From contig OZ024935.1 in NCBI GenBank assembly GCA_964017235.1, positions 9,176,001-9,240,000 of the forward strand: a stretch of 64,000 bases of DNA, given 5' to 3'. Origin of the DNA: Sabellastarte sp. h YS-2021. Taxonomy: Eukaryota > Annelida > Polychaeta > Sabellida > Sabellidae. The notes under the pieces were generated by a model that searched no databases, was not told where the DNA came from, and saw only the letters and a program-made list of their open reading frames with translations. Positions 20,601-32,039 of the stretch are shown here, one piece after another; position 1 is the first letter of the stretch, and every line of letters starts with the position of its first letter. The position numbers and the translations under genes were made by a program.

Positions 20601-22890
20601 CTAGGTGTAGCTAAACATAAATAAGGTGAGTAATCATGAGTCCAATAGCATAGTCTGATAACGCCAGAGAAGATGAAGGGTTGGAGGGAAGGCTATGGCG
20701 GATAGGCAAGTACCCAGAGAAGTTATATTAAGTATAAGGGAATAAATGTGACATGTTGGTGACTGCTCCAGTGAAAGACTTGCAACATTAAACACTTTAC
20801 TACCAATTGTGTCATACAAATTTTAAATGAAACAAGTAGTCACAAGTAGTGCACGAAGCGGTCATGCATCTCATTACTAATGTAACCCATTGCTGCTTAA
20901 CTTCAGTGAACAGACAGATACTCATCACAATGCACCACAAGTCCAGAGGAAAAAAAAACGAAAAAAATAAAAAAAATCCCAAAATGATCTCTAGAAGGAC
21001 TGGCTAGAGCTCGCGTTTAACTAAATACCTTTGACAGTTTTGAACAGCCGTGCAGTAGCAGGAAGGAGAATTATGAAGAGGACTTGAGATAACAGGAGAT
21101 TAATGAAGAGGTTACCACCAAGGATTCCAGCTCCGAAAATATCCTTTCTGTTGTGTATATATTTTGCACAATATTTTAATTTCCAATATGGCTTTTATAG
21201 TGCTTAATCTCCACCAAAAAGCAAAATCTTATGCACAACACCCAAGAAACAAAAAGTTCAAAACACTCATAGTCTAGAGACATAAAAGGGGAGGGGGTGT
21301 ACACACACCACAGAAGAATATGGTGAACCTACATTCCCCTGAAACCCAAATATATACCAAGGTGGGATTAAATTTATACTAAAATCTTAACATGTTCTTT
21401 TATAAGCATAATTAACATGAAGTATAGTAAAATAATTCTATTGATAAGAACATGCAGATTTTGTCCATTAAAATGAAATCATTAAAAGTTGTGTACCATA
21501 TGAAAGTCCTAGTCATTCAAACTTCAGCAATATATTACAGTTACTAATATCAAGATATAAATAACTTAATGATTCTAAATTCAACAGGCTTCAGTTTAAT
21601 TATACTTGTGATATTATAAGCCATAATGCCAATGCCACGTGAGCTCAAAAATCAAGTGATCTCAGTAGGGTCAAGTCAGGTGAAGGTTGGTTATTTCTTA
21701 AACCTGGTTCATGTTTGATTTCAATACAACAGTTTACAACTGTCAGAGATAAAACACTTTAAGTTATATTATGGTGATATATCACAGAAAAATTGCCCAA
21801 GTAGTGCATATTTATCAACATAAGAGGATACAAATCAGTACAGTCTGCGTTTGAAGGGCCAGAATTGTGTGCACAGTCGTCCGGATTGATAAACTTTAAA
21901 ATATCCTCAAAGAGAGTTGTTTCACTTTTATTATCCATCCATTCAATTGTAAGTAAAATTAGAAAACAAAATGCAAAAGAAAAATTATCTGTGGAATGTT
22001 GCATAGTTTTGGGCACTGGCGAATGTAAAACCTTCAAGTTCAACCTGCAATTGCAGATTTTAAATGCAACAAAGATAAGTGGATATTTTGTAATATACAT
22101 TTCTTTGGTCCTTCACATATTTATAGCTTACATGATTACCCGCGCCAGGCCTTTTTTTTTTTTTTTTTGGGGGGGGGGGGGATCTCTTCGTCTAGCAATC
22201 TGTTTGTCTGTGTTCATGGTAAATTCAAAAGTGGCCAAATAACAATCAGTTATATTTTGAGAGAAATCTCAATTTCTGGAAAGAAAAAAATCTATAAATT
22301 GTCGACACGTGTGTAAGCATTGGTAATGCAAATTCTTGATGGTCTGGTTTGGGGGTCTACGACTTATCCGACATAGTGCTGCGACTTAGGTTTATACTGT
22401 TATGACTATTCTTGTAAACAGTTTCTTACCATGAACTGCACTCAGAGAGCACAGACCTCCGCCAAGCAGATCTTTCCACCCCTATTCTTCTTACTCTGCA
22501 TCATGTCAGAATTTTGCTAGGATCCAGAACAGACATATGTATATTATATACACGATTGTGATCCTGAGTGTCCTGTATTGTTTGCTGAGCTATGTGACTA
22601 GGTATAGGGAGGTATATACAATGACACAATATCCTTTCAAAAATTCGTGCATCCAGGCAGTGATCTGAATCACCACCTAAATAGTATCATCCTTTTCCTG
22701 GTGCTATTTTTAACATCTCTTCCCCCCCCCCCCCCACACAAATTCTGTCTGTAATTTTTTGAGTTGTTTTGCAAACAGACAGTAAACCAACAAACACCTC
22801 CAAAAACATATCCCCCTTGGAGGTGGTAAGAATGGAGCTCAGTGATCGTTTCAGCCATACAACCTTTTTAATTGGGACATATTTGTAAGT
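20601..22890. other. No gene seen
   Basis: AT-rich sequence with a T17/G13 homopolymer pair at about 22153-22181 and a C-run at 22724-22734. The frames at 21759-22242 overlap on both strands and show no domain. A short block at about 22440-22480 reads like the end of some dispersed repeat, not identified. Confidence 0.4.
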
Positions 22891-22897
22891 TTTCAAC

Positions 22898-23050
22898 ATG
22901 AGTAATCATAGCAGCCAATAGGAGTAGTCATAGTAACCAACAGGAGTGGTCATAGTAACCAACAGGAGTGGTCATAGCAACCAAAAGAAGTAGTCATAGT
23001 AACCAATATGAGTAGTCATAGCAGCAAATAGGAGTGGTCATTGCAGCCCA
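22898..23050. repeat. 22-bp minisatellite, about 7 units
   Basis: GGAGTGGTCATAGTAACCAACA and close variants repeat about seven times. Substitutions between units are mostly transitions. Confidence 0.85.
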
Positions 23051-23814
23051 CCAAGCTATAACTTTGGTTGGTCCCGAAAGATGAACAAGAATATCCCTTT
23101 GGGAAACTTTTTTAGTGTTTGGAAGAATGTATCATTTGTAAAGTTAAGGAACGATTTGCATCATTGATTGATTGATTGGTTGATTTAATACCGTGCCAGT
23201 ATCTTGTTGTATCAGTGAACTAGCCACTTTAAGATTTCTCATGTTTTAAGTGTGATGTACATCACCCTGCACAACACAAGTGTTTTCTTTGAAACAAACT
23301 GATGCAATAACAACAAAATCGAAATGTATGTTGCAAAATTTGATGGCAAAGAGTTTTTCCAAGCATTAAAAATCACTCTATATATAGAGAGTGCATGACA
23401 AAGAAAATAACCAAACAGGACAGATGTATTACACATAGAACTGGCGGAGACTACGAAAATGAAAGTGATAAGTCAATTTAATGCTTTGTATGAGCAATGA
23501 TTCATTTGTTCAGGCAAACGTAAAGAGAGGGAGGGACAGATTTTTTATTAAAGTGCCACCTGCTGTAGCATGAATTGATATTAATAACAAACAAAATAGC
23601 AAGCAGCCAGCCCTCATTGCAACGGCTTATGAGGCACTGTAAACAAAAAAAAAAAAAAGAATTAAATTGCCACACATTAAATCAAAGTGTTAGATACACA
23701 GAATTAAATTGTACGATAAGAATAAAGTTAACACCACAAAATATTTCAACTCAAGACACTAGTAATAGAACATACAGTATATTATACTTGTTGAGCAAAA
23801 TAAAATTGTTTACT
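23051..23814. other. No gene seen
   Basis: Non-coding. Holds a GATT run at 23165-23185, a short poly-A at 23645-23659 and an AT-rich stretch that leads into the 3' end of the LINE on the minus strand. Confidence 0.4.
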
Positions 23815-25860
23815 TAGATTCAAACAAGATTTTTCCTTTTTGATAAATTTTATATAGATATTTTTCAATAAATACAACATGTTCCCTTTTCATTAGTATC
23901 TTGATTTTGCCCTGTACATCAAGGTCATACCAATTATTGTATTTTGAAACTAGATGTCTGTTAAAAAGTCCTCTTTCTTCAGAATATAAAGGGCAACTCC
24001 CTCATCACATATTTTGCAAATTCCGTCTTTGATATTTTTCCAGTGTCCAATTTCTATTTGTTGTGGGAGAATACCAAAACAAAATTTAGCAAGTAATGAT
24101 CTTTCCTGCCTGTTTTGTATTTTGTAAATGTAGGGTTCCAATTGATATGTATCTTTTAATGTGCAATATGTTCTGAGTTTAGGGCTATTTTGAACATTTA
24201 ATTTCCAATTATCTGTTCCTTCTTGACATATTGTTTTAGGTCCATACTTGTTCTGTTTGTAAAATTTGATTCTACAGGAAAATGTCAAGGATTTTTAAGC
24301 TTCACTGCACCATGAGTACTGAGTTCTCTTTTTGTAGTCCCAAGAGAGCACATTATATAACAGTCTAAATTCATCAGTTTCACAAAGTCTATTCCTATAT
24401 TTTAGTAACTTTAGTTTTTTTTCTGTTGTAACTACTAACCCAATTTAAATCTCCATAGACAGCATCAATGGACGCGAACTTATGTACTCCTGAAAAGAAT
24501 TTCATGGCTTTATTCTGAACATTTTCTATTCTATTACATTTCTAAAATAAGCGCCATTTTACCGATATCTATATGTTCATTAAATACAAGCCCCAAATAT
24601 TATATTCATTTACTATTTGAAGATTTTTATCACCTAGCTTAAAACAAAGTTGGAACAATCTACAGAGTCTTTTCTGAAATGCATAACCTGAGATCTATTA
24701 CAGCTGAACTTAATTTCCCAATTTTGGCCCCAGTGGAAAATGACATTAAGCATTTTCTGAAGATCCCTTTCTGTCTCAGCTATCAAAGCAACATCATCTG
24801 CATAAAGAAGTATTGATACCCTTTTGCCATTATAATGCAAAATACCCAAGCCTAAGCTATTTACTTTGTGAACTATATCATTTATAAAAATATTGAAGAG
24901 AGTTGGGGACAGCATGTCTCCTTGAGGTATACCAACATTACTGAAGAATCTTTGAGTCATATGACCATTTACATCAACACAGCATTGAATAGCTGATATT
25001 TATTTTTACAATATTGTAAACCTTTCCAGTAATGCTTGCCTTTAAAAGTTTATACAGGAAAAGATGTCTGTTAACCAAATCAAAAGCTTTTTCTGCATCT
25101 ATAAATGCAACAAAGATGGATCGATTTTTGGCTTTAAGATTCTTTATAAAGTTTAACAGAATAAAAATATGGTCTTCACAATTACGGTTTGGCCTAAAAC
25201 TGTTTTGTTCATCTGCCAAAAGGGAGTCACTTTAAAGGTATTGTGATATTCTATTGTTTATAATGGTGGTAAATAACGTGAACACAGTAGATAGAAGACT
25301 TATTGCTCTGTACCGTGTGGGTATTCTTAGATCCTGTGTGGAACTCATTGGGATGGGTTTTATAATAGCTACTCTACAAATAGAGGGAATGATACCTGAC
25401 TCATAGATACATTTGAAGAACTTAAATATTTCATATGGCAAATTGTCCAAACTTATAGCTTTACCACTTTTATCTATTTACAGCCCTCTGAACTTCAGAT
25501 CTGCAAACAAGAAAATTTATTTCATTATTGGTATTATTTCCAATAGATAATTCAAGTTTTGTGTAATTGATAAAGGATGTTGTTACTCAGATCACTTTTT
25601 GCCTCGTTAGTGCTATTGTAAAGGTATTCAAATGTGTCACTCCATGTTTTTCTCTTTGCTGGGACTGTCTGTTTTTACTTTATTTTCATGATCATCTAGG
25701 CAGTATATTTCTAAAGGAATCTGATGTGCTTTTTGTTGTGGACCAAATGACTTTATATGCTTTCAAAATTCTCAGGGATTGTCCACACTGACCCTGTATT
25801 TCTTCCTGTTTGTTCCTATTGAACTTTAAAAAGAATGTAAAACCGTATGAAATTTCATGG
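23815..25860 (-). mobile_element. Decayed non-LTR retrotransposon (CR1/Jockey/I group), RT to C-terminus
   Basis: Read on the minus strand from about 25860. First a pre-RT region (FGPQQKAHQIPLEIY), then RT blocks: KSGKAISLDNLPYEIF; RYRAISLLSTVFTLFTTIIN; ADEQNSFRPNRNCEDHI; VAFIDAEKAFDLVNR (catalytic Asp of motif A); NVGIPQGDMLSPTLFNIFIN; ILLYADDVALIAET (YADD box, motif C). Downstream come the connection region (FFSGVHKFASIDAVYGDLNW) and a C-terminal domain with LLAKFCFGILPQQIEIGHWK and a Cys-rich ICKICDE. The endonuclease part and 5' end are missing, as is usual for 5'-truncated LINEs. At least three frame changes or stops (for example near 25230, 24990 and 24630) break the frame, so it is inactive. 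No tail or target-site duplication is recognised. Confidence 0.85.
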
Positions 25861-25869
25861 TTTTCATGA

Positions 25870-26810
25870 GCACCCAACACATGGGCTGTTCTATAATGGC
25901 AATCCGATTGTAAACCCACCTTTCAAAATGGGAACAAAATTAAAACCATTCATGACCTAGGGGTACTTTATTGCTATGTGCTATGACAAGTTTTTGATAT
26001 TTTCCCAAAAGATCTTGGTTCAAGAAATTGGTTCAAGAAATTGTCTGACATGCTCCCAAAAAGTTTGTGATAGTTTACTGGTCAATCCAGTTGGTGTATG
26101 AACCTTAAGGATCAATTTAAGGTTCAACTTAAACGTTAAGATATGCTAATGATCACTGCAAAATCAATAAGATGACTTTACGAAGGTTACAATATAAGTT
26201 TAAGGTGTGTTTGCAATGGGTTCCTGAACGCAAACTCTGATAAGAATCGGGAGCAGTTTAACAAAACTATTAAACCCTGAACATTCTGATTGTTCCCCCC
26301 CATCGAAAACGCACAGTCAAGATGACTGGTCCTGAATGGTCTATGAACATAAGGACTGGGTTTATGGACATTCAAATTGCCTCCAGACAGCAACTTTTCA
26401 GGATCTTAACCCAACCAGGGAGTGCCAGAGTAGAACCATTAGAATACCATACTATTTTTTTCGAATGATCTGACAACCAGTTAAGTGAATGTGCCCTGTG
26501 CACTACACATAACATTTACTGCTGACTGCTATACCTTGCCACAACTTGGACACCAAACCCTTATTTTAGTTTGTTTTAACTGTAGTTTCTTGGATTTCTT
26601 TTTGTATTATAATATGAATTGACACAAGCGCAGCTTACGGTATTAAGTAGATAGATATAGATTAAGCATTTTACAGGCATCAGATCAAAACAATAAACCT
26701 TTTGAAATTGCTTTACTGGACGAGAATACAATTTCTACTAGAAATCAATGCCCCACTTTGGCATTTCCAGAGATAATTTAATTATTTCTGTCTCCACTTT
26801 ACCTCCCTTT
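25870..26810. other. No gene seen
   Basis: Non-coding sequence between the LINE and the EMI-like exon; neither repeats nor splice-bounded frames were recognised. Confidence 0.4.
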
Positions 26811-26818
26811 TTTGTTAG

Positions 26819-27078
26819 GTGGAAGTGCACGACTATTTCCGGTGGCCAATCATAAGGTTTGTGCCATGATACGGCGCAAAGCAGTATACAAAGAGATTTC
26901 ATCTCAGAGTACAAATATTTTTTATAAACCCAGCTGTTGTGTGGGATATGGAATGGATGAGATCTCTGTGTTCATGAAAATTGTGCACAGTTGGAATGCC
27001 AAATTGGCTGTTGAAATTGGCCAATGGCAGTTTGACCAAAATTATATTCAACTGGGACTCGCAAAACTCTTAAAATGA
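26819..27078 (+). CDS. Possible EMI-domain-like exon, host gene or pseudogene
   Basis: A good acceptor (TTTTTTGTTAG|) precedes 26819 and the plus-strand frame stays open to a TGA at 27076-27078. The peptide includes NHKVCAMIRRKAVYKEISSQ then IFYKPSCCVGYGMD. A Cys, several spaced aromatic residues and a final CC-x-GY recall the N-terminal half of EMI domains, which in multiple-EGF-like proteins (MEGF10 and relatives) end in CC-x-G-[YW]. The second half (from DEISVFM onwards) lacks the further cysteines expected, and no clean donor follows CCVGY. This could be a broken exon, or the resemblance may be chance. No neighbouring exon of the same gene was found. Confidence 0.28.
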
Positions 27079-27202
27079 TTGGACAATACCAAACTTCTGA
27101 AAGGAATTGATATGGAATAAACAATTCTTGAACAGAAAAACAATTTTTTTATTTCTTGTGATGGTGCTCTGGGACAATTAAAACCAAATTGAGACTTTTG
27201 TG

Positions 27203-27395
27203 GTCCCTATGGCTGAGTGGTTAAGGTGTTGTACTCGGAATATGATCAAGGTCCCAGGTTCAACCCCCGTCGCTGCCAGTTTTTCAGGGATAGTACCCTT
27301 GGGTATTAACACTACAGTGCCTCTCTCCAACCAGGAGTAATGGGTACCTGGCTGCTAGTGGGTTCTTAGTGTGTGTGCTGTATTGTGGCTGTCCC
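27203..27395 (+). mobile_element. tRNA-derived SINE, second family
   Basis: The head has an A box (TGGCTGAGTGG, 27210-27220) and a B box (GGTTCAACCCC, 27257-27267) at normal tRNA spacing, as in a Ser/Leu-type tRNA, followed by a non-tRNA body with TACCCTTGGGTATTAACAC. It ends abruptly where the MITE at 27398 begins. The cloverleaf is not maintained and an unrelated body follows, so it is a SINE and not a tRNA gene. Confidence 0.65.
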
Positions 27396-27397
27396 TA

Positions 27398-28200
27398 CCC
27401 AGTAAATATTAGAAAGGTTTTTAATTGGTTTAAACGTTTACAAAATGTTTTTAAAACCTAAGTAAACCCTATCTGTGGTTTTCTAAACGTTTCTAAGTAA
27501 AAATTTTTGCTGTAATGTTTAAAAAACGTTTTATAAAATTTTCTATAAAAACGTTTTTACTGAAAACGGTTATTAAACATTCATAAAATAACTCAAGAAG
27601 CTAGGTTTGACTGGAAACGTTTTTAAAACATTTATAAAATAGCAAGAGAAATTAAGGTTGTGCTGGAAATGTTTTTCAAACATTAATCATAAAATGTCTT
27701 ATAAATAGTACACATAAATTATTTACACAACATTCCCTACCAAATGTTTTTAAAACATTCTTTCAAAAACGTTTTTTTAAACCTATAATTTCAAACCCTC
27801 ACCTTCAAACATGTCCAAACAAAGATGGCGGTGAGCAATAATAGGGGATTTTTGAGGACTTTGTCAAAAATTGCCCCACATGCAATCCCTAAAAGTATGA
27901 ATTCAATGAGGGCACAATTTCTAAGCAACTATCTTACAATTTTAGACATGAAAATAATATTTTCAATAGTCAGCAACCAAACAAAGATATGGAATTTGAC
28001 CTCTGACCCCATTATTATTCAGACATTATTATGTTCATTTATAACATTTTTCTAACATTTATCGCTAAACGTTTAATAAACGGTTTTCATAAAACGTTTT
28101 AAAAACATTCTATTACAAATGGTTTTCGTACCCATCATTTTTTAACCTTTGCCAAACATTTCTTTTCAAATGCTTGCAAAACCTAAAAATGTTTACTGGG
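27398..28200. mobile_element. Complete AACGTTT-rich MITE with CCCAGTAAA ends
   Basis: It begins CCCAGTAAATATT and ends AAAAATGTTTACTGGG, inverted ends flanked by TA on both sides (27396-27397 and 28201-28202), fitting a TA target-site duplication. About 800 bp, no coding frame, dense with AAACGTTT and AAACATTT words. Related copies: 1313-1895, 3150-3242, 47434-48009 (inverted) and 52360-52935. A TA target suggests a Tc1/mariner-like or similar transposase in trans. Confidence 0.75.
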
Positions 28201-28202
28201 TA

Positions 28203-28915
28203 GTAAACTGGAAAGTCGAGTGATAGTATATATACTGATAGATACTAGTCTATAAACCATTACATTTACAAATTTCCATTAAATAACCATTCAGTTTTCG
28301 GTAACAGCTTGAAGTCGGAGCCTACACTACAAAGTTGGGGCCTACAACATTCCATTTTCATTTGAAACCTGAAATTACATTTAAGCTAATTGAAAATGAG
28401 TGGTCTATGATTGTTCAAATCAAATGAAATATTTCCCCGCTACACGTTGAAATCACCTGTAATACTAATATAAAGAACAAGAACACTTGTAAAATAAGGA
28501 AACTTAAAAGTAATTGAACCAGTGTAAAGATGTCCTATTTTTTCTGCATAAAGAGTTTAGAAATATCTTGCTTTACAAGTCACTCTCCTGGCGAAATAAA
28601 ATTAAATAAACTTTTTTTAGATAGTTCTACAAAATACAAATACAATATGCCCAGAGGATCTTGGAAGTTTATAAGTGTACATGTTTAAGTTTCTGTTAAA
28701 AGAACTGGTAATAAAAAGAAACTTTGTGTATTCGTATCTATCTTTACAGTGAAACAAGAACAATAAAACCTACATAAACCATATACATGGAGACAATTAT
28801 ATGCAATGAAATACGCCTGTACTGGAGTGTTTTAGAAGTCAGCAGACTTTGGGGCGCCAATTTAACACAGACATCCTGCATACAATACTAGCCTTGTAAC
28901 AACTTATTTTCTAAG
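28203..28915. other. No gene seen
   Basis: Non-coding. It may hold the remainder of the SINE displaced by the MITE at its start, but I could not confirm that. Confidence 0.35.
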
Positions 28916-29445
28916 TTGGTTTTAGATGATGAATTTTTAAGACCAAAAGCTTTGAAGATTGGAGATATCGTAAAAAATAATGGCCAATTGCTGACTCATG
29001 GGGAGTTTCAAAGAAAATTTAACAGAAGAATAAATTGGCTAAAATTGTATTCTGTTACACTTGCCATTCCAAACACATGGAGAGAGCTAATTAAGATGAA
29101 CATCCCATTTTGGAATGTAGAAACATGTGAAAGTCAGATAACTATGCAAACTAAAGTATCTAGCAAAAAGTGTTACTGGTTACTAGTTAAAAAGTGGTAA
29201 CAAAGCCAACTTGTATTAATAGCTGGAATGAGAAGGGTGTGGTGTTTAATGATGAAATATGGAAGAAATTATTTCTGCTGCCAAAATTCACCACTTTTAA
29301 TATTAAAATTACAATGTTACAATATAAAATTCTTCACAGAATCTATGCATCGAAAAGTAAAGTATCAAAGTTTGTAACTGAAAGTTTTCAGTTCAGATAT
29401 GGAGTTTCAGTTTCTATAACATACTCGTACACGAATGACTTTTAG
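28916..29445 (+). mobile_element. L1/Tx1-type LINE ORF2 C-terminal fragment
   Basis: Two consecutive plus-strand frames (28916-29200 and 29194-29445) match in order the C-terminal region of the ORF2 at 38822-42229. DEFLRPKALKIGDIVKNNGQ corresponds to DEFLNLKIIDFLDEKKKLIP; AIPNTWRELI to AIPVTWKRKF; the segment ending FNIKITMLQYKILHRIYASK to YLQSFQFKILHRTVNCGYN. One frame shift near 29197 separates them. RT, endonuclease and tail are missing, so it is a dead fragment of a related but distinct subfamily. Confidence 0.75.
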
Positions 29446-30450
29446 AGCAACAAACAGCTAAGAGAAATGCAGTTCTATCTGTTAACATGTATGAGTGCTT
29501 TATGAATACCATATATCTGTGTGCATGTTTGAAAAGATATCCTGCAAATCTGAGCCTTCAGCAAGGCTACATCAACGCTTATAAACTATATATATCCCCG
29601 CAGTCTGTAACGTATGATTATATGCCATTATCCATTTTCATAACAAAAGTTCTAACTGTAATATTTTCAATTAGACTACTGCGTCAAAGGGAAGACAAAA
29701 ATCCCAGTACTGAAATGTGCTTCCTGAATTTTATGTAACAAATATCTCCTCCTGTTCATTTTTATTGAAAGAAAACTCTGCATGCACTTATACATTCAGT
29801 GAAAACTATGTCCACATTGTTTTGACAATTTAACCACATGCTGTGTTTTCTGCACACATCAAGCTGACACCTGTGGAGATTTTTAAGATGTTCCTGGTCA
29901 TTTCACAACTGTGGCCGATTTCAAAAAGGCCAATTCAAGTATCTGGTTGTTCCAAAACCTCACTTGGTTTTGAAATGGACTGGGCAATTTAAAGCCTATT
30001 TTGTGACAGTACAAAAATCTGAATAGCTTCACTTATATATATTAAGCCATGAGTGAGAATGTGCACAGCTAATTTTATGATAAAATTAACTTTAACCCAA
30101 CTAATATTTAGGATTATTTGAAGCTGATTTGTTTAACATTACAAGTGTAAATTGGTTACCGGGTTAGTCATAGATTTTTTAGGGTGAATTTAATAATAAT
30201 GTTTCAATGCTAAGTCCTTCAACAGACAACTATAAATACAACCATACATATATCATGATAGCCTTGTTGAAGGCTCAAGTTTTTTTGTAGTTAGGGAAAG
30301 TTTTCAGTTCAGATAATGGAGTTTCAGTTTCTATAATGTACTCATACATGTACTGACTTAACATGTATGAGTGCTTTATGAATACCAAATATCTGTGTGA
30401 ATGTTTCAAAAGATATCATACAGATTTGAGCCTTAAGCAAGGCTAATATC
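29376..30450. repeat. Pair of short repeats about 900 bp apart
   Basis: 29376-29575 and 30290-30450 share GAAAGTTTTCAGTTCAGATA, GGAGTTTCAGTTTCTATAA, ACATGTATGAGTGCTTTATG and AATCTGAGCCTT/GATTTGAGCCTTAAGC. Parts also match 5340-5430 in inverted orientation. They are direct copies of one short dispersed element. The sequence between them is non-coding. Confidence 0.55.
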
Positions 30451-30812
30451 CTTAATGAAGATGGCAATTTTACATACGTGTGCAGCATGAGCGATATATT
30501 TTGGATATGAGATGTTTTACTTTTATTATCCACCATTTTGTATGAAGAAAAAATAAAATGAGTCCATATTTGAAGAAAAATGTGATAAAGGCCTTAATAT
30601 ATATATAGACAGCAGTGAGTTAAAAATATTCAATTATTGACGAATTTGTAACAATAATTTTGTAGTGAATACAAAAATATATATTCTGCTCTATATATCT
30701 CTCAATATGGGCTAAACACGGTGTGTGGTGAATAATCAAAGATGCTGTTTTTTGCTTAATATATGCAGTACAGACTTTGACACTGGTTTCCGGTGAGATT
30801 ATAATTTTTGGG

Positions 30813-30834
30813 GGTTGACATTTAGGTGTCAACC
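30813..30834. other. Perfect 8-bp hairpin near the left edge of the DIRS-order fossil
   Basis: GGTTGACA and TGTCAACC flank a 6-nt loop. It lies about 250 bp before the first gag-like sequence and could mark the left terminal region of the element, but no matching right end was found. Confidence 0.3.
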
Positions 30835-31647
30835 TTAATCATTCCTGCACCCCACTGTAACCAATTTATCCATATATTTTGTAAAGTTACCAATTATTCT
30901 GTTTGGTAGTTTCAGATTGGTTAATAGCTTGACCCTCTGGTTGACTTTAGGGGATAATGGTCAGGTCTGAACTGGCAGTCGACGTGACAAGACTAAATAT
31001 TTTTATAAAAATTTATTTAATTTTTTGTTAGTTTTGTATTTGTTTTATCGTAATACTAATAGTCTTGTCTCTGGTTACATACTACACTGGATGAGATGGC
31101 AACTCGTCAGAAGCACAGAATGGCAGGTAAACCTTACAATTTGCGTAGAAAAGTTGAGATTCCGGTTGAATTACAGGTTCAAGATAATGGTGCATTTTTT
31201 AATGAATATTTTTTCAGAGCCAACCACTGGTCAGTCTGATTCAAAGTCTGATACTGAGAGCGATATTGAATTTGATATTGCTGCACTTGTTAATGCCAGT
31301 AGTAGTGATTCAGATCATGTCGTTTCAAAACATAGGATGGATGTTAGAAAATCTGATAGGACACCACCTGTTGAATGGATGCGGGATCCGACTAGTTCGG
31401 ATCAAGCTTTGATTAATGCAAAAGTTTTGTCTCAACTTGATGCAATTGGTAAGCTTTTGAATGCCATTGAAAGTACTTCTGTGCACAAACCTCACTCTAA
31501 GGCTATAAAAGCTGTGTGTAAACCTGTAGCTGTGAGTTCAAATCTCACTGCTTCCCAAGGGGAGGCTCATTTGCAAGAAAGTTTGCCAAATTTACAAACT
31601 ATCTGTCATGATAGGTTATTCAAGAGCAAGTTGAGAATCGTCTCAAG

Positions 31648-31663
31648 GAATTGTCTGGCCTTA
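31648..31663 (+). repeat. Left target-site duplication of the twin-primed LINE
   Basis: GAATTGTCTGGCCTTA, identical at 16 of 16 bases to 42326-42341. Both copies lie in the gag-like region of the DIRS-order fossil. Confidence 0.95.
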
Positions 31664-32031
31664 GTAGGTGCGTAGATATTTACAATAACATATATTGATT
31701 TTTCTATTTCACAGTGAAATAGCAAAATTCTACCATTTGTATCTGTTGTAATTTTAAGAATATTGATATCAACATCAATATTTGATGGAATTAAAATAGC
31801 AACACCCTTACTATTGGATGTACCATGAGAATAATAAATTTTACCATTAAATTCTTTTTCCCATTTATTTTCGTCTTCCTTACAAGAATGTGTCTCTTGG
31901 AGTAATGTTATTCCTTTGTGATTTGCCTGTATCCATTTGAAAAGTGATAATCTTTTCGTTTTTTCTCTCAAACCTCTACAATTGAATGAATTCAAAGTAA
32001 AATTAGTTATCATACCTGGATTTGGTTGCAC
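31664..32031 (-). CDS. LINE ORF2, N-terminal part of the AP endonuclease (inverted segment)
   Basis: The minus-strand frame begins MQPNPGMITNFTLNSFNCRG (either Met could start). It carries the first endonuclease motifs: NSFNCRGLREK, the catalytic-Glu block LLQETHS, SKGVAILI, and NIYAPT at the very edge of the insertion. Beyond 31664 the frame runs into DIRS-fossil sequence, so the last 18 residues of the open frame are not ORF2. The rest of the endonuclease (IIGGDYN, SRLDFWLIS, SDHSIL) is on the plus strand from 38822. The enzyme nicks target DNA to prime reverse transcription; here its gene is cut in two by the inversion and cannot act. Confidence 0.9.
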
Positions 32032-32039
32032 ATTCTAAC

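Noticed and set aside
21759-22242. Overlapping 113- and 125-codon frames on opposite strands
   Set aside because: Both are open by chance in AT-rich sequence and one runs through the T/G homopolymers; no domain or splice signal.
22440-22480. Phrase resembling the end of a widely dispersed repeat (CAGACCTCCGCCAAGCAGA)
   Set aside because: I could not identify the family or any borders, so no element is called.
27203-27280. tRNA gene candidate with good A and B boxes
   Set aside because: The cloverleaf is not maintained and an unrelated body follows; it fits a SINE head.
30342-30536. Minus-strand 64-codon frame
   Set aside because: It coincides with the short dispersed repeat shared with 5340-5430 and 29485-29575.
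31025-31675. Single host gene of 216 codons
   Set aside because: Its right part is the gag-like region of the DIRS-order fossil, continued after the LINE at 42342; the left part has no support.
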